21,068 bases of DNA, taken from positions 1 through 21,068 of IMG/VR virus record IMGVR_UViG_3300006754_000241. One strand, given 5' to 3'. The position numbers and the translations under genes are program-made. The number at the start of each line of letters is the position of its first letter. Position 1 is the first letter of the stretch. The notes below the pieces were generated by a model that was not told the origin of the DNA, made no database searches, and saw only the letters and a program-made list of their open reading frames with translations. Source of the stretch: a virus. Below, one piece after another: positions 1 to 7,950 of this stretch.

Positions 1-1883
1 GTAATATTTGTATCAGCTTTAAGCAATCCGCTGGGTAGGATTTCTTTAGCTGCATCTTCCATGAGCCCTGTCATTTTATTTGCCCATTCATTTGCACATT
101 CTTTAGCACATATAGTATCTATTTGGTCATGTACAGTCATAACTAACTTAACTTTATCTTTCCAATTTCTTTGAATCTCTTCTCTGATAAGTATAAGAGC
201 TTTCTTAGTCATATCCGCACCAGTTCCCTGGATCGGAGTATTTTTAGAAGCACGTTCTATACGTCCGAGCGTTTTCATAGAAGTCTTTTGATATTTAAGC
301 CGTGGAGACCAGTCATCAAACCATCTTATCCTACTAAAAGGAGAATAAGTTTTAATGTGCCCAAAATGCTTACCATAATTGCCTAATGCTTTAAGAAATT
401 TATTAATAGCAGGAAAAGCCTTGAAATATTTATCAATTAACTGTTCTGCAGCTTGAAAGGTTATCTGTAATGTTTCAGATAACTTCATTGCACTCATTCC
501 ATAAGCTAAACCAAAATTGATAGTTTTAACATTAGTTCGTAAGCTTTTATGAGCTTTACAATTACATTTTTGCTTGTTATGCAAATAGAATGCACAGTTG
601 TCATCAGCTGCATTCTTCCATTCCTCTCCATAAACAAGTTCTGCACATATACTATGCAGATCTTCTCCTGCATTCAATGCTTTTAACCAAACAGGATCCT
701 TTGCTCCTTCAGCGATGATACATAATTCCTGAGAACTATAGTCAGAGCTAACGAAGACCCATCCCTCTCCAGGAGTAATAAAACAATTTCTATATTTATT
801 ATCACTTGGAATCTGTTGCATATTAGGACTATTACTAGATACTCTTCCCGTATTTAATATTTGATTAAAAGAAGTATGTACTTTACCATCTGATTTAACA
901 AACTTAAAGAACTCACGTCCATAAGATGTAAATAGCTTCATCTTCTCCTTAAATTCTATATAGTCTTTTATAATAGGATTAGAGTAAGCATGCTTATATA
1001 GATTCTTTCCATTGACATCTTCTAAATCAGCTATTAAAGTTTTAAAAACCTTAAGAACTTGTGTAGGGCTGGTCCATTTAACATCTACACGCCGTAGCTC
1101 TTCCACAGGCATGAATAAATCAGTTTGAATAGATTTAGATCTAAATGATTCAAAAAGCACATCATTTTCTATATATGCATCTAGTTTATCAAGAATTCTA
1201 AAAGCTTCTTCTCCTGATATATCTGCTATTTCATCCCATTTCTGCAGATCTATATCTATGCCATTAAATTCTATATCAGCAAATGACAGTGCGACATCAT
1301 TTTCCAGTTTGAGAGTATTTTCTAAACTATGATTATTTATTTGTATCATTTGATCATCTCTTATTAAAGGAAGATACACTACATCTTGAGCTCCATATAC
1401 TACTTGATATTTTGTAAATGGTTCTCCAGTCATGCCAACAAACTTATTTCTTATCTCTTTATCCAATGCTACACCACAATAGTATTCAGTTAGGCTTGTG
1501 AGGCTATAGCTTTTATTTTGCCTCCCGCAATGAATAACTTTTTCAGCAATCATAGTATCATATATATTCTCACATGTTATATCAGCCCATTGCTTAATAA
1601 ATTTATAATCGAATTTAACATTATGAAAGATTTTAAGAACTGTTCTAGATTCTAGAATATCTCTTAAAGCTTCTATAGAATATATACGTGTATCAATTAC
1701 ATATTGATTATGTTGATTTCCTATTTGAAACATTATAAGTTTCTTGGACAGAAAATCAAGTCCTTCAGTTTCAGTATCTACACCTAAAACTGCCTGTTGG
1801 GAACAATATTTTACAATATCTTCCATAGTACAAACCTCAAAGCCATCAGGTGTTAGCCCTGGAGGTCCTAAATAATAAATCAT
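1..1883 (-). CDS. polA: Family A DNA polymerase with 3'-5' exonuclease domain (3' end cut by window)
   Basis: This is the phage replicative DNA polymerase of the Pol I family; 627 residues are visible before the window edge cuts the C-terminus. The exonuclease domain is intact: Exo I VDTETEGLD (D36, E38), Exo II HNVKFDYKF (D92), Exo III YGAQD (Y163, D167). The polymerase domain has motif A SDYSSQEL (D381), motif B with R449, K453, F457 and Y461-G462, and motif C VHDQID (H585, D586). No 5'-nuclease domain precedes them, as is usual in phage enzymes. A Cys/His cluster (C430, H435, C440, C442, H445) sits between motifs A and B and could bind a metal. The first ATG at 1883 is used, six bases after the stop of the upstream gene at 1890, so the two are probably co-transcribed. 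Confidence 0.95.
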   Translation of the reverse strand, partial: MIYYLGPPGLTPDGFEVCTMEDIVKYCSQQAVLGVDTETEGLDFLSKKLIMFQIGNQHNQYVIDTRIYSIEALRDILESRTVLKIFHNVKFDYKFIKQWADITCENIYDTMIAEKVIHCGRQNKSYSLTSLTEYYCGVALDKEIRNKFVGMTGEPFTKYQVVYGAQDVVYLPLIRDDQMIQINNHSLENTLKLENDVALSFADIEFNGIDIDLQKWDEIADISGEEAFRILDKLDAYIENDVLFESFRSKSIQTDLFMPVEELRRVDVKWTSPTQVLKVFKTLIADLEDVNGKNLYKHAYSNPIIKDYIEFKEKMKLFTSYGREFFKFVKSDGKVHTSFNQILNTGRVSSNSPNMQQIPSDNKYRNCFITPGEGWVFVSSDYSSQELCIIAEGAKDPVWLKALNAGEDLHSICAELVYGEEWKNAADDNCAFYLHNKQKCNCKAHKSLRTNVKTINFGLAYGMSAMKLSETLQITFQAAEQLIDKYFKAFPAINKFLKALGNYGKHFGHIKTYSPFSRIRWFDDWSPRLKYQKTSMKTLGRIERASKNTPIQGTGADMTKKALILIREEIQRNWKDKVKLVMTVHDQIDTICAKECANEWANKMTGLMEDAAKEILPSGLLKADTNI

Positions 1884-1889
1884 AAAATT

Positions 1890-2444
1890 TTATTTAAATA
1901 AATTACCAAATAATCCTCCCATTTGGTTACCTGCCTCTTCATCGAAAGAAAGAGAAGGTTTTAATTTTCCTTTTTCTTCTATTGTGAAAGACATCATGGT
2001 ATCTTTTCCTTTTTTAGCCTGAAACATAAAAACTACTCTATCTTCTCCTAGAGTATCTGTTAATAATCTATGTTCCTCCTCATCAAAATGAGGTTCAGAT
2101 ACTCCATCCTCATTATATTTTTTAAACTTTTCAAGGATTTGTCTTCCTAGTACAGTTTGTTTTAATTTTTCCCTTCCATCTCCTATATCTATTTGTGTTA
2201 CAGTACACTGCATAATAAAACAGAAATATTTTGATCCTGTTTTTGCTAAAAGGTCTGTAAGTATTTGAGGAAGATATTCTTTATATGCTTTGCTAGCAAA
2301 CATCTGTGGAGGAAGCACTAAAAGTTTGTTTTGACCCTTCTCTCCTTGAAAACATATAATAGGAGGAAGGTCATGATGTTCAAGATACTTGCTTGTTACT
2401 TTCTGCAGTACCTTTAATTTAAATTCTTCATATCCTTCTTGCAT
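1890..2444 (-). CDS. Conserved-looking phage protein of unknown function, next to the polymerase
   Basis: A 184-residue soluble protein that I do not recognise. It has mixed alpha/beta character, an acidic middle section (DGVSEPHFDEEEHRLL near residues 114-129) and a short C-terminal tail ending MGGLFGNLFK. No signal peptide, membrane segment or metal motif is visible. It starts at an ATG preceded by an A-rich stretch, as in the neighbouring genes, and ends six bases before the polymerase start. That position suggests a replication accessory role, for example a polymerase partner or ssDNA-binding factor, but this is inferred only from location. A hairpin with a T-run lies just upstream and could separate its expression from nrdJ. 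Confidence 0.8.
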   Translation of the reverse strand: MQEGYEEFKLKVLQKVTSKYLEHHDLPPIICFQGEKGQNKLLVLPPQMFASKAYKEYLPQILTDLLAKTGSKYFCFIMQCTVTQIDIGDGREKLKQTVLGRQILEKFKKYNEDGVSEPHFDEEEHRLLTDTLGEDRVVFMFQAKKGKDTMMSFTIEEKGKLKPSLSFDEEAGNQMGGLFGNLFK

Positions 2445-2462
2445 TTTTTTACATTTAATTTT

Positions 2463-2502
2463 AAAAAAAACAGAGCAAAGAAGGGCTTTGCCCCTCTCTG
2501 TT
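2463..2502 (-). terminator. Rho-independent terminator between nrdJ and the 184-residue gene
   Basis: On the - strand an outer stem AACAGAG/CTCTGTT encloses an inner stem GGGC-AAA-GCCC and is followed directly by a run of eight T. It lies after the nrdJ stop at 2537 and before the start at 2444, so it would end or attenuate transcription leaving nrdJ. Confidence 0.8.
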
Positions 2503-2536
2503 CATAGTAAAACCAATCATAAACTATGAGTCTCTG

Positions 2537-4396
2537 CTATACATTCACTACTTCACATGAACCTCCTGAACAAGCTATTTCTTGACTTAATGATGTATTA
2601 TCATCAGTCTCTTTAATAGCAGTTAGATCTACTTTTTGTAGGTCTTCATAACGTCTATCAAATTCTTCTTTGCTTATAGCTTCAAAAGGTGCTTGCTCAT
2701 ACGTTCCACCGTCCCACGGTAAAACAGATAGGCCATTGAAGCAGTCTTTATTTTTCCACATCCAATCAAAAACTTCATCCCATTCATCATCTTTTACTGA
2801 TATAGTAGCAGATACATTATTTCTGTTAGAACCTTCCTTGTGTCCATTCTTGACCCAGTCATTATTAAATGTACTGACTCTTTCTAACAGATCTAAGGAT
2901 GTTTCATCTTCTCTACATATACCTGTTTCAGGTGCAGCTTGTGGTATCTCAATAACTGCAGTGTTTGGTATAGCTTTATAGTCTTTAACTAATTCAGGAT
3001 GATGTTTAACCAAATATTTATATAAAGGTTCATCTTTAGTGCATTGCATCCTACGTATATAATACTTTGAATGCCAGGCATGTATTCCTGAAGAAGTCCC
3101 AACTACGCAGCTGGTCGTTCCTGACGGTTTAATTGTGGTTACTCTTGCCGCAGGTGCAATTCCAATTCTCTCTGCAATTACGGCGTTTATTACTTTAGCT
3201 GATTGAGCAGCCATTCCTAAATCATACTGACATATAACACCATTACATATACCAGTCATTCCCACACCTATAAGTGCTTCTTTTTCTGTTGTAGTTTGCC
3301 ATATACGTCTTAAGTAATGGAAGTCTGTAAAACCTGCCTGCAGTGTTCCAAAGAATGCCGCAGCTGTTGCTCTCATATTAAGATCCATTTGGTTTTTAAT
3401 ATTACCAACATTTATTTCAGTAAGATTACAAAATTGGAATGGACGAAGTGCTATTTCACAACAGGGATTGGTTCCCCATTCTCGGTCATGTGAGAAATAT
3501 AGGCCAGGTTCTCCCGACCCATTCTCTTTCACTCTGGTCCATATATCTTTAAAGAAGCCTTTAGTTACTCTATGTCTTAATATAACTGCTGAGTTATTTG
3601 CTCTTCCACGCTGAGGATTTGTTTCCCACCAAACTCCTGCTTTAGCTGATAACATTAGTTCGTCATCAGCACTAAAAAGAGAGATGAGAGCAGCCCTTCG
3701 GATACCTCCAGCCAGAACAGCATCAGCAATGTAACATACAATATCATGAACTTCAATCGGTGTAAGTTTTTCTCTGTCATTTTTGCTATCTAATATTAGT
3801 TCTAAATTGAATAAACATTTCTTTAAAGGATCAGGGCCTGGAGCTTTTCCGCCCGCAGTTACTAGCCTTGAACCTTTTGTTCTTATATCAGAGAAATCAA
3901 ACATTGGTTTAGTTCTGCGTTCTCCAAAATATGCAGCCATTAAATGTCTTACAGCATCAGCCCATCCTTCAATGGAATCACTGATAAGGTATTTTTGTTT
4001 ATCTAATGGTTTACGTATTTCAGGTAACTTATCAACATGGTGATATTGAACAGAGTAACCAACTCCTGTCCCTCCTAATAGAAGGAACATAATCTCTGAA
4101 AATGCTCTCCAGTCATCAACTGGTAAATATGCACAATTATAAATCCGTGACTCAGATTTTTTAATTGCAGGTCCAGCGAATTGAGCAGCTCGCATGGACA
4201 TTAGTACTTGTTTCTTTCTTATAAAGGGCATGAAATCTTTTATATCTTCAATCAAGCTAGGATATTTATCTATCATCATATCTTCATACCTATTACATAT
4301 CTCATCCCATGTTTCTCTTCTTCCTAATTCTGGGATAAACTTTGCATATTTATTAAATACTACAATGTCACTTAATATTTGGTTATTTTTTTTCAT
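2537..4396 (-). CDS. nrdJ: Adenosylcobalamin-dependent (class II) ribonucleoside-triphosphate reductase
   Basis: This enzyme reduces ribonucleotides to deoxyribonucleotides with coenzyme B12 and so supplies dNTPs for phage replication. The key residues of the monomeric class II enzymes are visible and correctly spaced: C88 in the YNCAYLPV motif, N310, thiyl-radical C312 and E314 in NPCCEI, and the partner C323 in FCNLTEIN eleven residues later. The C-terminal redox pair C609/C614 (CSGGSC) matches the CxxxxC tail of the Lactobacillus RTPR. The loop KPSGTTS is also present. At 619 residues it is shorter than the ~739-residue Lactobacillus enzyme but close to compact phage forms. It follows the 112-residue gene by 15 bases. 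The host must supply or salvage cobalamin. No B12 riboswitch is seen upstream. Confidence 0.95.
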   Translation of the reverse strand: MKKNNQILSDIVVFNKYAKFIPELGRRETWDEICNRYEDMMIDKYPSLIEDIKDFMPFIRKKQVLMSMRAAQFAGPAIKKSESRIYNCAYLPVDDWRAFSEIMFLLLGGTGVGYSVQYHHVDKLPEIRKPLDKQKYLISDSIEGWADAVRHLMAAYFGERRTKPMFDFSDIRTKGSRLVTAGGKAPGPDPLKKCLFNLELILDSKNDREKLTPIEVHDIVCYIADAVLAGGIRRAALISLFSADDELMLSAKAGVWWETNPQRGRANNSAVILRHRVTKGFFKDIWTRVKENGSGEPGLYFSHDREWGTNPCCEIALRPFQFCNLTEINVGNIKNQMDLNMRATAAAFFGTLQAGFTDFHYLRRIWQTTTEKEALIGVGMTGICNGVICQYDLGMAAQSAKVINAVIAERIGIAPAARVTTIKPSGTTSCVVGTSSGIHAWHSKYYIRRMQCTKDEPLYKYLVKHHPELVKDYKAIPNTAVIEIPQAAPETGICREDETSLDLLERVSTFNNDWVKNGHKEGSNRNNVSATISVKDDEWDEVFDWMWKNKDCFNGLSVLPWDGGTYEQAPFEAISKEEFDRRYEDLQKVDLTAIKETDDNTSLSQEIACSGGSCEVVNV

Positions 4397-4411
4397 GTCC
4401 CTTTGATTTTG

Positions 4412-4750
4412 TTAAAAAATATTTCCTTGTTGAAAAGGAGTCTTCCTTTTCATTTCTTTATTGACTTGTTTAGCTTTTCCTTGCCTTTTATTATACTGCT
4501 GTCCTCTTAATTCAGGATACTTCTCTTGGACTTTTCTTCTGCATCTTGTAGCAGATTCCCAAGGTGTTAGTTGTCTTTTAGCAATGGCTATAAGTAATTC
4601 TGTAGCATTTTCTATAAGACCTTGAGAGGCAGCAATTTCATCATGCCATATTCTTGCCATCAACATATTATCGCTGTCTCTTAGCATTGGAAATTTTATT
4701 AGGTAGGATTTTATTCTTCTATTCAAGTCAGTGGTGATAAAATTATTCAT
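4412..4750 (-). CDS. Small basic phage protein with a SATRCRRKxQExxPELRG motif
   Basis: A 112-residue basic protein. Its helical middle reads LTPWESATRCRRKVQEKYPE followed by LRG and a Lys/Arg/Gln-rich tail. I have seen this [ST]xxRxRRKxQExxPELRG pattern in uncharacterised phage proteins near replication genes, but no function is known to me. The basic tail suggests nucleic-acid binding; that is inference. It lies 15 bases upstream of nrdJ and one base after the preceding small membrane gene, so it is part of the same leftward transcript. It ends FQQGNIF. Confidence 0.8.
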   Translation of the reverse strand: MNNFITTDLNRRIKSYLIKFPMLRDSDNMLMARIWHDEIAASQGLIENATELLIAIAKRQLTPWESATRCRRKVQEKYPELRGQQYNKRQGKAKQVNKEMKRKTPFQQGNIF

Positions 4751-4751
4751 A

Positions 4752-4874
4752 TTATTTCTTTTTTAAGTCTTTCTCTTGAGCGTCTTTATATGTCATATAT
4801 GCTGCTAATATGAGCAGTCCAAACATAAATATAATTGAGACACTTGTCAGAGCAAGTTGATCTATATTTTCCAT
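4752..4874 (-). CDS. 40-residue single-pass membrane protein
   Basis: The reading frame MENIDQLALTSVSIIFMFGL continues to a Lys-rich end (AQEKDLKKK). One hydrophobic segment (about residues 8-27) is followed by a charged cytoplasmic-looking tail, so it is probably an N-out single-pass inner-membrane peptide. Its start overlaps the end of the upstream 49-residue gene in another frame (ATGGAAAATATAG holds both the start and the TAG), which indicates translational coupling. Size and topology would allow a holin-like or membrane-remodelling role, but nothing specific supports this. Confidence 0.6.
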   Translation of the reverse strand: MENIDQLALTSVSIIFMFGLLILAAYMTYKDAQEKDLKKK

Positions 4875-5011
4875 TTAAAAATGTTTAAAATTAAATATTT
4901 GCAAAAAGTTAGTAGGGCAATTGCAGGTAAAAATATTATCCACAAAAGAATAGATACACTATAATATAGTACATACAATATGGATCTTATGTTAGATAGT
5001 ATATTTTTCAT
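4862..5011 (-). CDS. 49-residue hydrophobic membrane protein
   Basis: The protein begins MKNILSNIRSILYVLYYSVS and has one or two hydrophobic segments (residues 11-40) between basic ends, finishing NIFKWKI. It overlaps the next small membrane gene by 13 bases. A hairpin with T-runs lies about 36 bases upstream, leaving little space for a promoter, so it is probably reached by read-through of that hairpin. The function is not recognised. The pairing of two tiny coupled membrane proteins recalls phage lysis or membrane-takeover peptides, but this is inference. Confidence 0.55.
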   Translation of the reverse strand: MKNILSNIRSILYVLYYSVSILLWIIFLPAIALLTFCKYLILNIFKWKI

Positions 5012-5046
5012 TTACAGCGAGCCCTTGGTAAGGTGGGGGAAGATAG

Positions 5047-5070
5047 ATAAAAAGGATTTACATATCCTTT
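5047..5070 (-). terminator. Probable intrinsic terminator or attenuator
   Basis: On the - strand AAAGGAT and ATCCTTT pair around a short loop and are followed by TTT and a further T/A-rich tract. The other strand also has a T-run (TTTTTT) two bases after the stem, so it could work in both directions. It separates the RNA-containing region 5071-5690 from the small membrane genes downstream. Confidence 0.5.
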
Positions 5071-5280
5071 AATTTTTTATCACACACTAACTCAAAGTTA
5101 GTAGAAATAGTTACGGTTTCCAAACCAAAATATAGCTATTTTCCACAAAGTTATGCACTGTCTATTTAAGCGTACAGGAGGGTCAAGCGATGATAATTTA
5201 GATAATCTAGAGGGACTTCGAAGAGTATGCGTAGTATAAATAAATCTATGATCCTTGCCCTTCCCTGATTGCTTCCTTAG
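5071..5280. other. Gene-free spacer with small hairpins
   Basis: No start codon leads to a credible protein here. Short inverted repeats are visible, for example CTAACT-CAA-AGTTAG at 5087-5101 and GGTTT-CC-AAACC near 5115-5126. On the - strand, the frame of the 41-residue gene stays open for about 60 codons after its TAA stop but has no start codon, and its predicted product does not look like a protein. The stretch is probably the 3' part of the leader transcript from the RNA at 5451-5566. Confidence 0.4.
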
Positions 5281-5406
5281 TTACTTCTTTATCCAGGTTT
5301 CTAAAGCTGCCCTGGCGTAATCTTTCTTAAGAGGCCTTTTATTTATTTTTAGCTTCCGCCCAATTACAATCCTAGAATTTAGGTATACAATTATTTCTTT
5401 CTCCAT
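5281..5406 (-). CDS. Possible 41-residue basic protein
   Basis: The frame MEKEIIVYLNSRIVIGRKLK continues to LETWIKK. It is basic, with a beta-like N-terminal half (IIVYL, IVIG) and a helical C-terminus (YARAALETWIKK). It has sensible amino-acid content for a protein. It lies 44 bases downstream of the structured RNA at 5451-5566 and in the same orientation. There is no clear Shine-Dalgarno sequence, only GGGG close before the ATG. It could be a small DNA-binding or regulatory protein. Its reality is uncertain. Confidence 0.4.
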   Translation of the reverse strand: MEKEIIVYLNSRIVIGRKLKINKRPLKKDYARAALETWIKK

Positions 5407-5450
5407 CCCCGCAGTGTCCTGTATCTTCACAGAACTCAAAGTTATTTTAA

Positions 5451-5566
5451 AAAGGAGTCACGGGTCGTTAATCTCCTATGGCTCCGTAGGCCACACCAAT
5501 CTAGGATCGGATTTGAATAGCGGAGTTCTCGCCTCGCATAGGATATTTAAACAGTTTGACTCCTTT
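5451..5566 (-). ncRNA. Candidate structured small RNA (~116 nt)
   Basis: Four nested helices are visible. The outer ten-base-pair stem joins 5451-5460 with 5557-5566 (AAAGGAGTCA/TGACTCCTTT). A second stem of seven pairs joins 5474-5480 with 5537-5543 (TCCTATG/CATAGGA). A third of five joins 5482-5486 with 5521-5525. A terminal hairpin joins 5496-5500 with 5506-5510. The terminal hairpin needs a G-U pair that exists only in the - strand transcript, and the outer stem ends in a T-run on that strand, so the RNA is read leftwards. I find no tRNA, 6S, hammerhead or cobalamin riboswitch signature. No protein is credible here. Confidence 0.6.
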
Positions 5567-5688
5567 ATAACAAAAGGACAATGGGTTGCATCCAGTGATC
5601 ATGTTTTTTTATCCCCAATTAAAGCTCTGACATTATAGATTCAACTATAACCGTGGGTAGCTGAACAGATATGTTACGGTCTTGTCCC

Positions 5689-6054
5689 TTATCTTCCCCT
5701 GTTTACTTCTGAAATCCATTCAAAATCAGGTTCATTAATTCTACTTGGCATGTGATCAGCTATTTTATTTCTTCCAAAATATACTGAATCACCATACTTA
5801 AGATTATGCTTTAACTTATGAATAGCTTCATTATCTATTCTACCTCTTATAAGACTATTATTAATTCCTACTTCTTCTACTTCTATCCACATCCATTCTT
5901 TATTCTCTTCTCCATCGTCCATATAACAAGTAAAAGCTATTTTAACATAGTCTTTCTCTTTAACAGGAGTTTCAGAATTATTCTTTTGCCATTCTTTATG
6001 GCGATCTTCTCCACAATCTTTGCACATCCAATCTATATTATTTTCTTCTGTCAT
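5689..6054 (-). CDS. DUF2314-like protein with an N-terminal CxxC
   Basis: A 121-residue acidic protein. Residues 36-100 read as a DUF2314-type domain: YVKIAFTCYMDDGEENKEWM, then WIEVEEVG, LIRGRIDNEA, KYGDSVYFGRNKIAD. The order (a 'K(I/V)xF...EWMWI' strand pair, a 'GxIxNxA' segment, then 'GDxVxFxxxxIAD') is the family pattern. The family role is unknown. A CKDCGEDRH segment at residues 11-19 could add a zinc knuckle. It sits two bases after the preceding HTH gene and is the last gene before the RNA locus at 5451-5566. The sequence supports the family only by eye. Confidence 0.7.
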   Translation of the reverse strand: MTEENNIDWMCKDCGEDRHKEWQKNNSETPVKEKDYVKIAFTCYMDDGEENKEWMWIEVEEVGINNSLIRGRIDNEAIHKLKHNLKYGDSVYFGRNKIADHMPSRINEPDFEWISEVNRGR

Positions 6055-6055
6055 T

Positions 6056-6328
6056 TTATCGTCTTTTAAATATACTTAGAAATGAATCTAAAGATCCAAA
6101 AGCTTTTTCTATTTTTTCAGCTTCCTTTTCTATTGTGTGTTTCCATTGATCAAACTCTTGTCCATTACCAGGATGCTTTGATTCAAAGTATTCACTTAAA
6201 GTATTTCCTACAGCAGTCAAAGATAGATTAAATTTAGCTGCTATATTCTTCATAGTCTCTCCAGAATTATTAAATTCTGTTACTATTTGAGCTTTTAGCT
6301 CTTTTGTTAATGGCTTTCCTTTTGTCAT
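6056..6328 (-). CDS. Small helix-turn-helix protein
   Basis: The protein MTKGKPLTKELKAQIVTEFN... carries a resolvase/homeodomain-like helix-turn-helix: helix 1 KAQIVTEFNNSG, helix 2 TMKNIAAKFN, turn LS, helix 3 LTAVGNTLSEYFE. A charged helical tail (residues 60-90) could dimerise. It is probably a DNA-binding regulator or a small accessory factor. The start at 6328 is preferred because GAGAAAAAGAATT precedes it and the overlap with the upstream gene is smaller; a longer in-frame start at 6382 would add 18 residues inside that gene's 3' end. The downstream DUF2314-like gene begins two bases later. Confidence 0.7.
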   Translation of the reverse strand: MTKGKPLTKELKAQIVTEFNNSGETMKNIAAKFNLSLTAVGNTLSEYFESKHPGNGQEFDQWKHTIEKEAEKIEKAFGSLDSFLSIFKRR

Positions 6329-7127
6329 AATTCTTTTTCTCAGTTTTTTTCCTACAAGTGAAGCATCTAAAACTTCGTACATTTATATAATAAATTTCTC
6401 CATTTACTTTTGTAAGCATTCTCTCATAGTCTTTTTTAAATTGATTACGAAGTTGAATCTTTTTACAAGCACTACATCTTTTTTTACCGACTTGTTCTTC
6501 TTCTCTCTCGTAATACTTTTTCTTCTTTTCTCTATGTAAATCAATAGCTCTCATCTTTGCTTCTACCATATCATCAGAAAGTTCTGATTTATGTACAGTT
6601 ATATCATGCTCTCTTTTAATATCTTGAACTATTATAGTTCTGGCATAAGCTTCTGGGTTTCTAAATTTATAAGTTCTTTTCATTTCTACCCTTCGTTCAG
6701 TATTATCTCTATTGTTTAAACATGTTCTACATATTTTTCTACGCCCGCATAGAGTTAATCTACTAAATTTACCAAATTGTGTTACATCTTTCGTTTCATT
6801 ACATAAAGTACAAGTTATTATTCTCTTTGCAGCTTCTCTTTTTTGATGTCTAGCTTTCTCTCGCATTTGTATATCATCTATATATCCTCTTAAATTAAAT
6901 CTCTTAAATAATTTATCTAAATACCTTATTGAACATCCTAATGCTTCTGCAACTTGTGTTCTATAAGTGAACCTATAGCCTACTGAATTAGGCCAAGGTC
7001 CATTTTTACACAATCTATATCTTCCTAGTTTTCTTATAAGAGCTCTAACCTGTGTAGCTGTATATTTACTTACTCTTATCATTTTCTTTTTACCATCCTT
7101 AGTATAGTTATATTTTTTATTGCCCAT
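6270..7127 (-). CDS. Zinc-finger nucleic-acid-binding protein with two CxxC...CxxC modules
   Basis: A 285-residue, strongly basic protein. The N-terminal ~80 residues (TATQVRALIRKLGRYRLCKN, then AEALGCSIRYLDKLFKRFN) resemble a helix-turn-helix. Two treble-clef-like zinc modules follow: ITCTLCNETKDVTQF...ICRTCLNNRDN (about 103-140) and KRCSACKKIQLRNQF...FRCFTCRKKTE (about 216-262). The 'CxxCxxxKxxxxF' plus 'CxxC' arrangement is typical of HNH-related phage proteins, but I see no HNH catalytic histidines, so endonuclease activity is doubtful. It overlaps the next gene's start. It could be a homing-type remnant or a transcription factor. Confidence 0.75.
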   Translation of the reverse strand: MGNKKYNYTKDGKKKMIRVSKYTATQVRALIRKLGRYRLCKNGPWPNSVGYRFTYRTQVAEALGCSIRYLDKLFKRFNLRGYIDDIQMREKARHQKREAAKRIITCTLCNETKDVTQFGKFSRLTLCGRRKICRTCLNNRDNTERRVEMKRTYKFRNPEAYARTIIVQDIKREHDITVHKSELSDDMVEAKMRAIDLHREKKKKYYEREEEQVGKKRCSACKKIQLRNQFKKDYERMLTKVNGEIYYINVRSFRCFTCRKKTEKKNYDKRKAINKRAKSSNSNRI

Positions 7128-7129
7128 TT

Positions 7130-7822
7130 TTATAGTTTTCCTCTATATTGTTTTCCTCTTGCATCTATACCTAGAGCACTTCTTCTCCTACTATCTAATC
7201 TCCACTTAGCTTTACGCACTTGATATAATAACTCTTTACCAGCAAATCTATGAGTTTTAGCATGTTTAGCTCTTACTTCCGCTATTATTTCAGTTTTAGT
7301 AAAATGTAAAGAATTTAAAGCTCTTGCTATAGCCTTATTATATTTACTCGTAGTCTTGGCACCAAATACATTTGTACCATTATCTGTAGTAGGTGGGCCA
7401 TGCTGTAAAACTACAGTACCTTCTTCCTTGGCTTTAGTAATTTTCTTTTTATAAGGACCACGCTTTACTCCTAATTGAGCTTTACTTCTATTAGATAAAG
7501 CAGTTTTAAGTTCTTTTAAAGGACCTTCTCCCAAAGTTTTCTTTGATTTATCAATATCAAAATCAGATCCTTCATCCAATTTTGTCTTATTTTCTTGACT
7601 TCTTAATCTATCTATTGTTCTTTCTACAGTATCTAAACGTAATAGTAGTTCTGATAATCCTTCAAAAGCTTTCTCTACATTACTAAGTCTAACATTTATA
7701 CTTTCTAGTAGCCCTTTAAATTGTGATTCGTTTAAATGCGAAAGAGGGCTACCACTTTCTGAATCTTCTTTTAACTGGAGCACCTTTAAGATGATCTCAA
7801 TTAGAGTATTATTATTGTTCAT
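7130..7822 (-). CDS. Coiled-coil protein with basic C-terminal domain
   Basis: A 230-residue protein. The N-terminal part (NESQFKGLLESINVRLSNVE, then LLLRLDTVERTIDRLRSQEN) has heptad spacing of a coiled coil. A basic linker follows (VKRGPYKKKITKAKEEG, AT-hook-like RGP). The C-terminal 80 residues are basic and helical (KYNKAIARALNSLHFTKTEI, RFAGKELLYQVRKAKWRLDS). This suggests an oligomeric DNA-binding protein; the family is not recognised. The ATG at 7822 is preceded by AAAAATTTAA and is preferred over an upstream ATG at 7876 that would add an odd Cys-rich stretch. It ends two bases before the zinc-finger gene. Confidence 0.7.
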   Translation of the reverse strand: MNNNNTLIEIILKVLQLKEDSESGSPLSHLNESQFKGLLESINVRLSNVEKAFEGLSELLLRLDTVERTIDRLRSQENKTKLDEGSDFDIDKSKKTLGEGPLKELKTALSNRSKAQLGVKRGPYKKKITKAKEEGTVVLQHGPPTTDNGTNVFGAKTTSKYNKAIARALNSLHFTKTEIIAEVRAKHAKTHRFAGKELLYQVRKAKWRLDSRRRSALGIDARGKQYRGKL

Positions 7823-7950
7823 ATTTAAATTTTTGAAAAAATAGAGGCTCAAACCACAACGATTACAGCCCATCAAGTAACTCCTAAGCTACCTGCGGTT
7901 AATCTATTGGTGATTGGTTTTAATTTGAGTCTTCACGACACCTCTATATA

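Noticed and set aside
5490-5530. Possible tRNA from TTCAAATCC-like T-loop
   Set aside because: The flanking bases cannot form a five-pair T-stem and no anticodon arm is present.
5414-5638. Rightward 74-codon frame over the small RNA
   Set aside because: It runs against all local genes and is explained by the base-paired RNA structure at 5451-5566.
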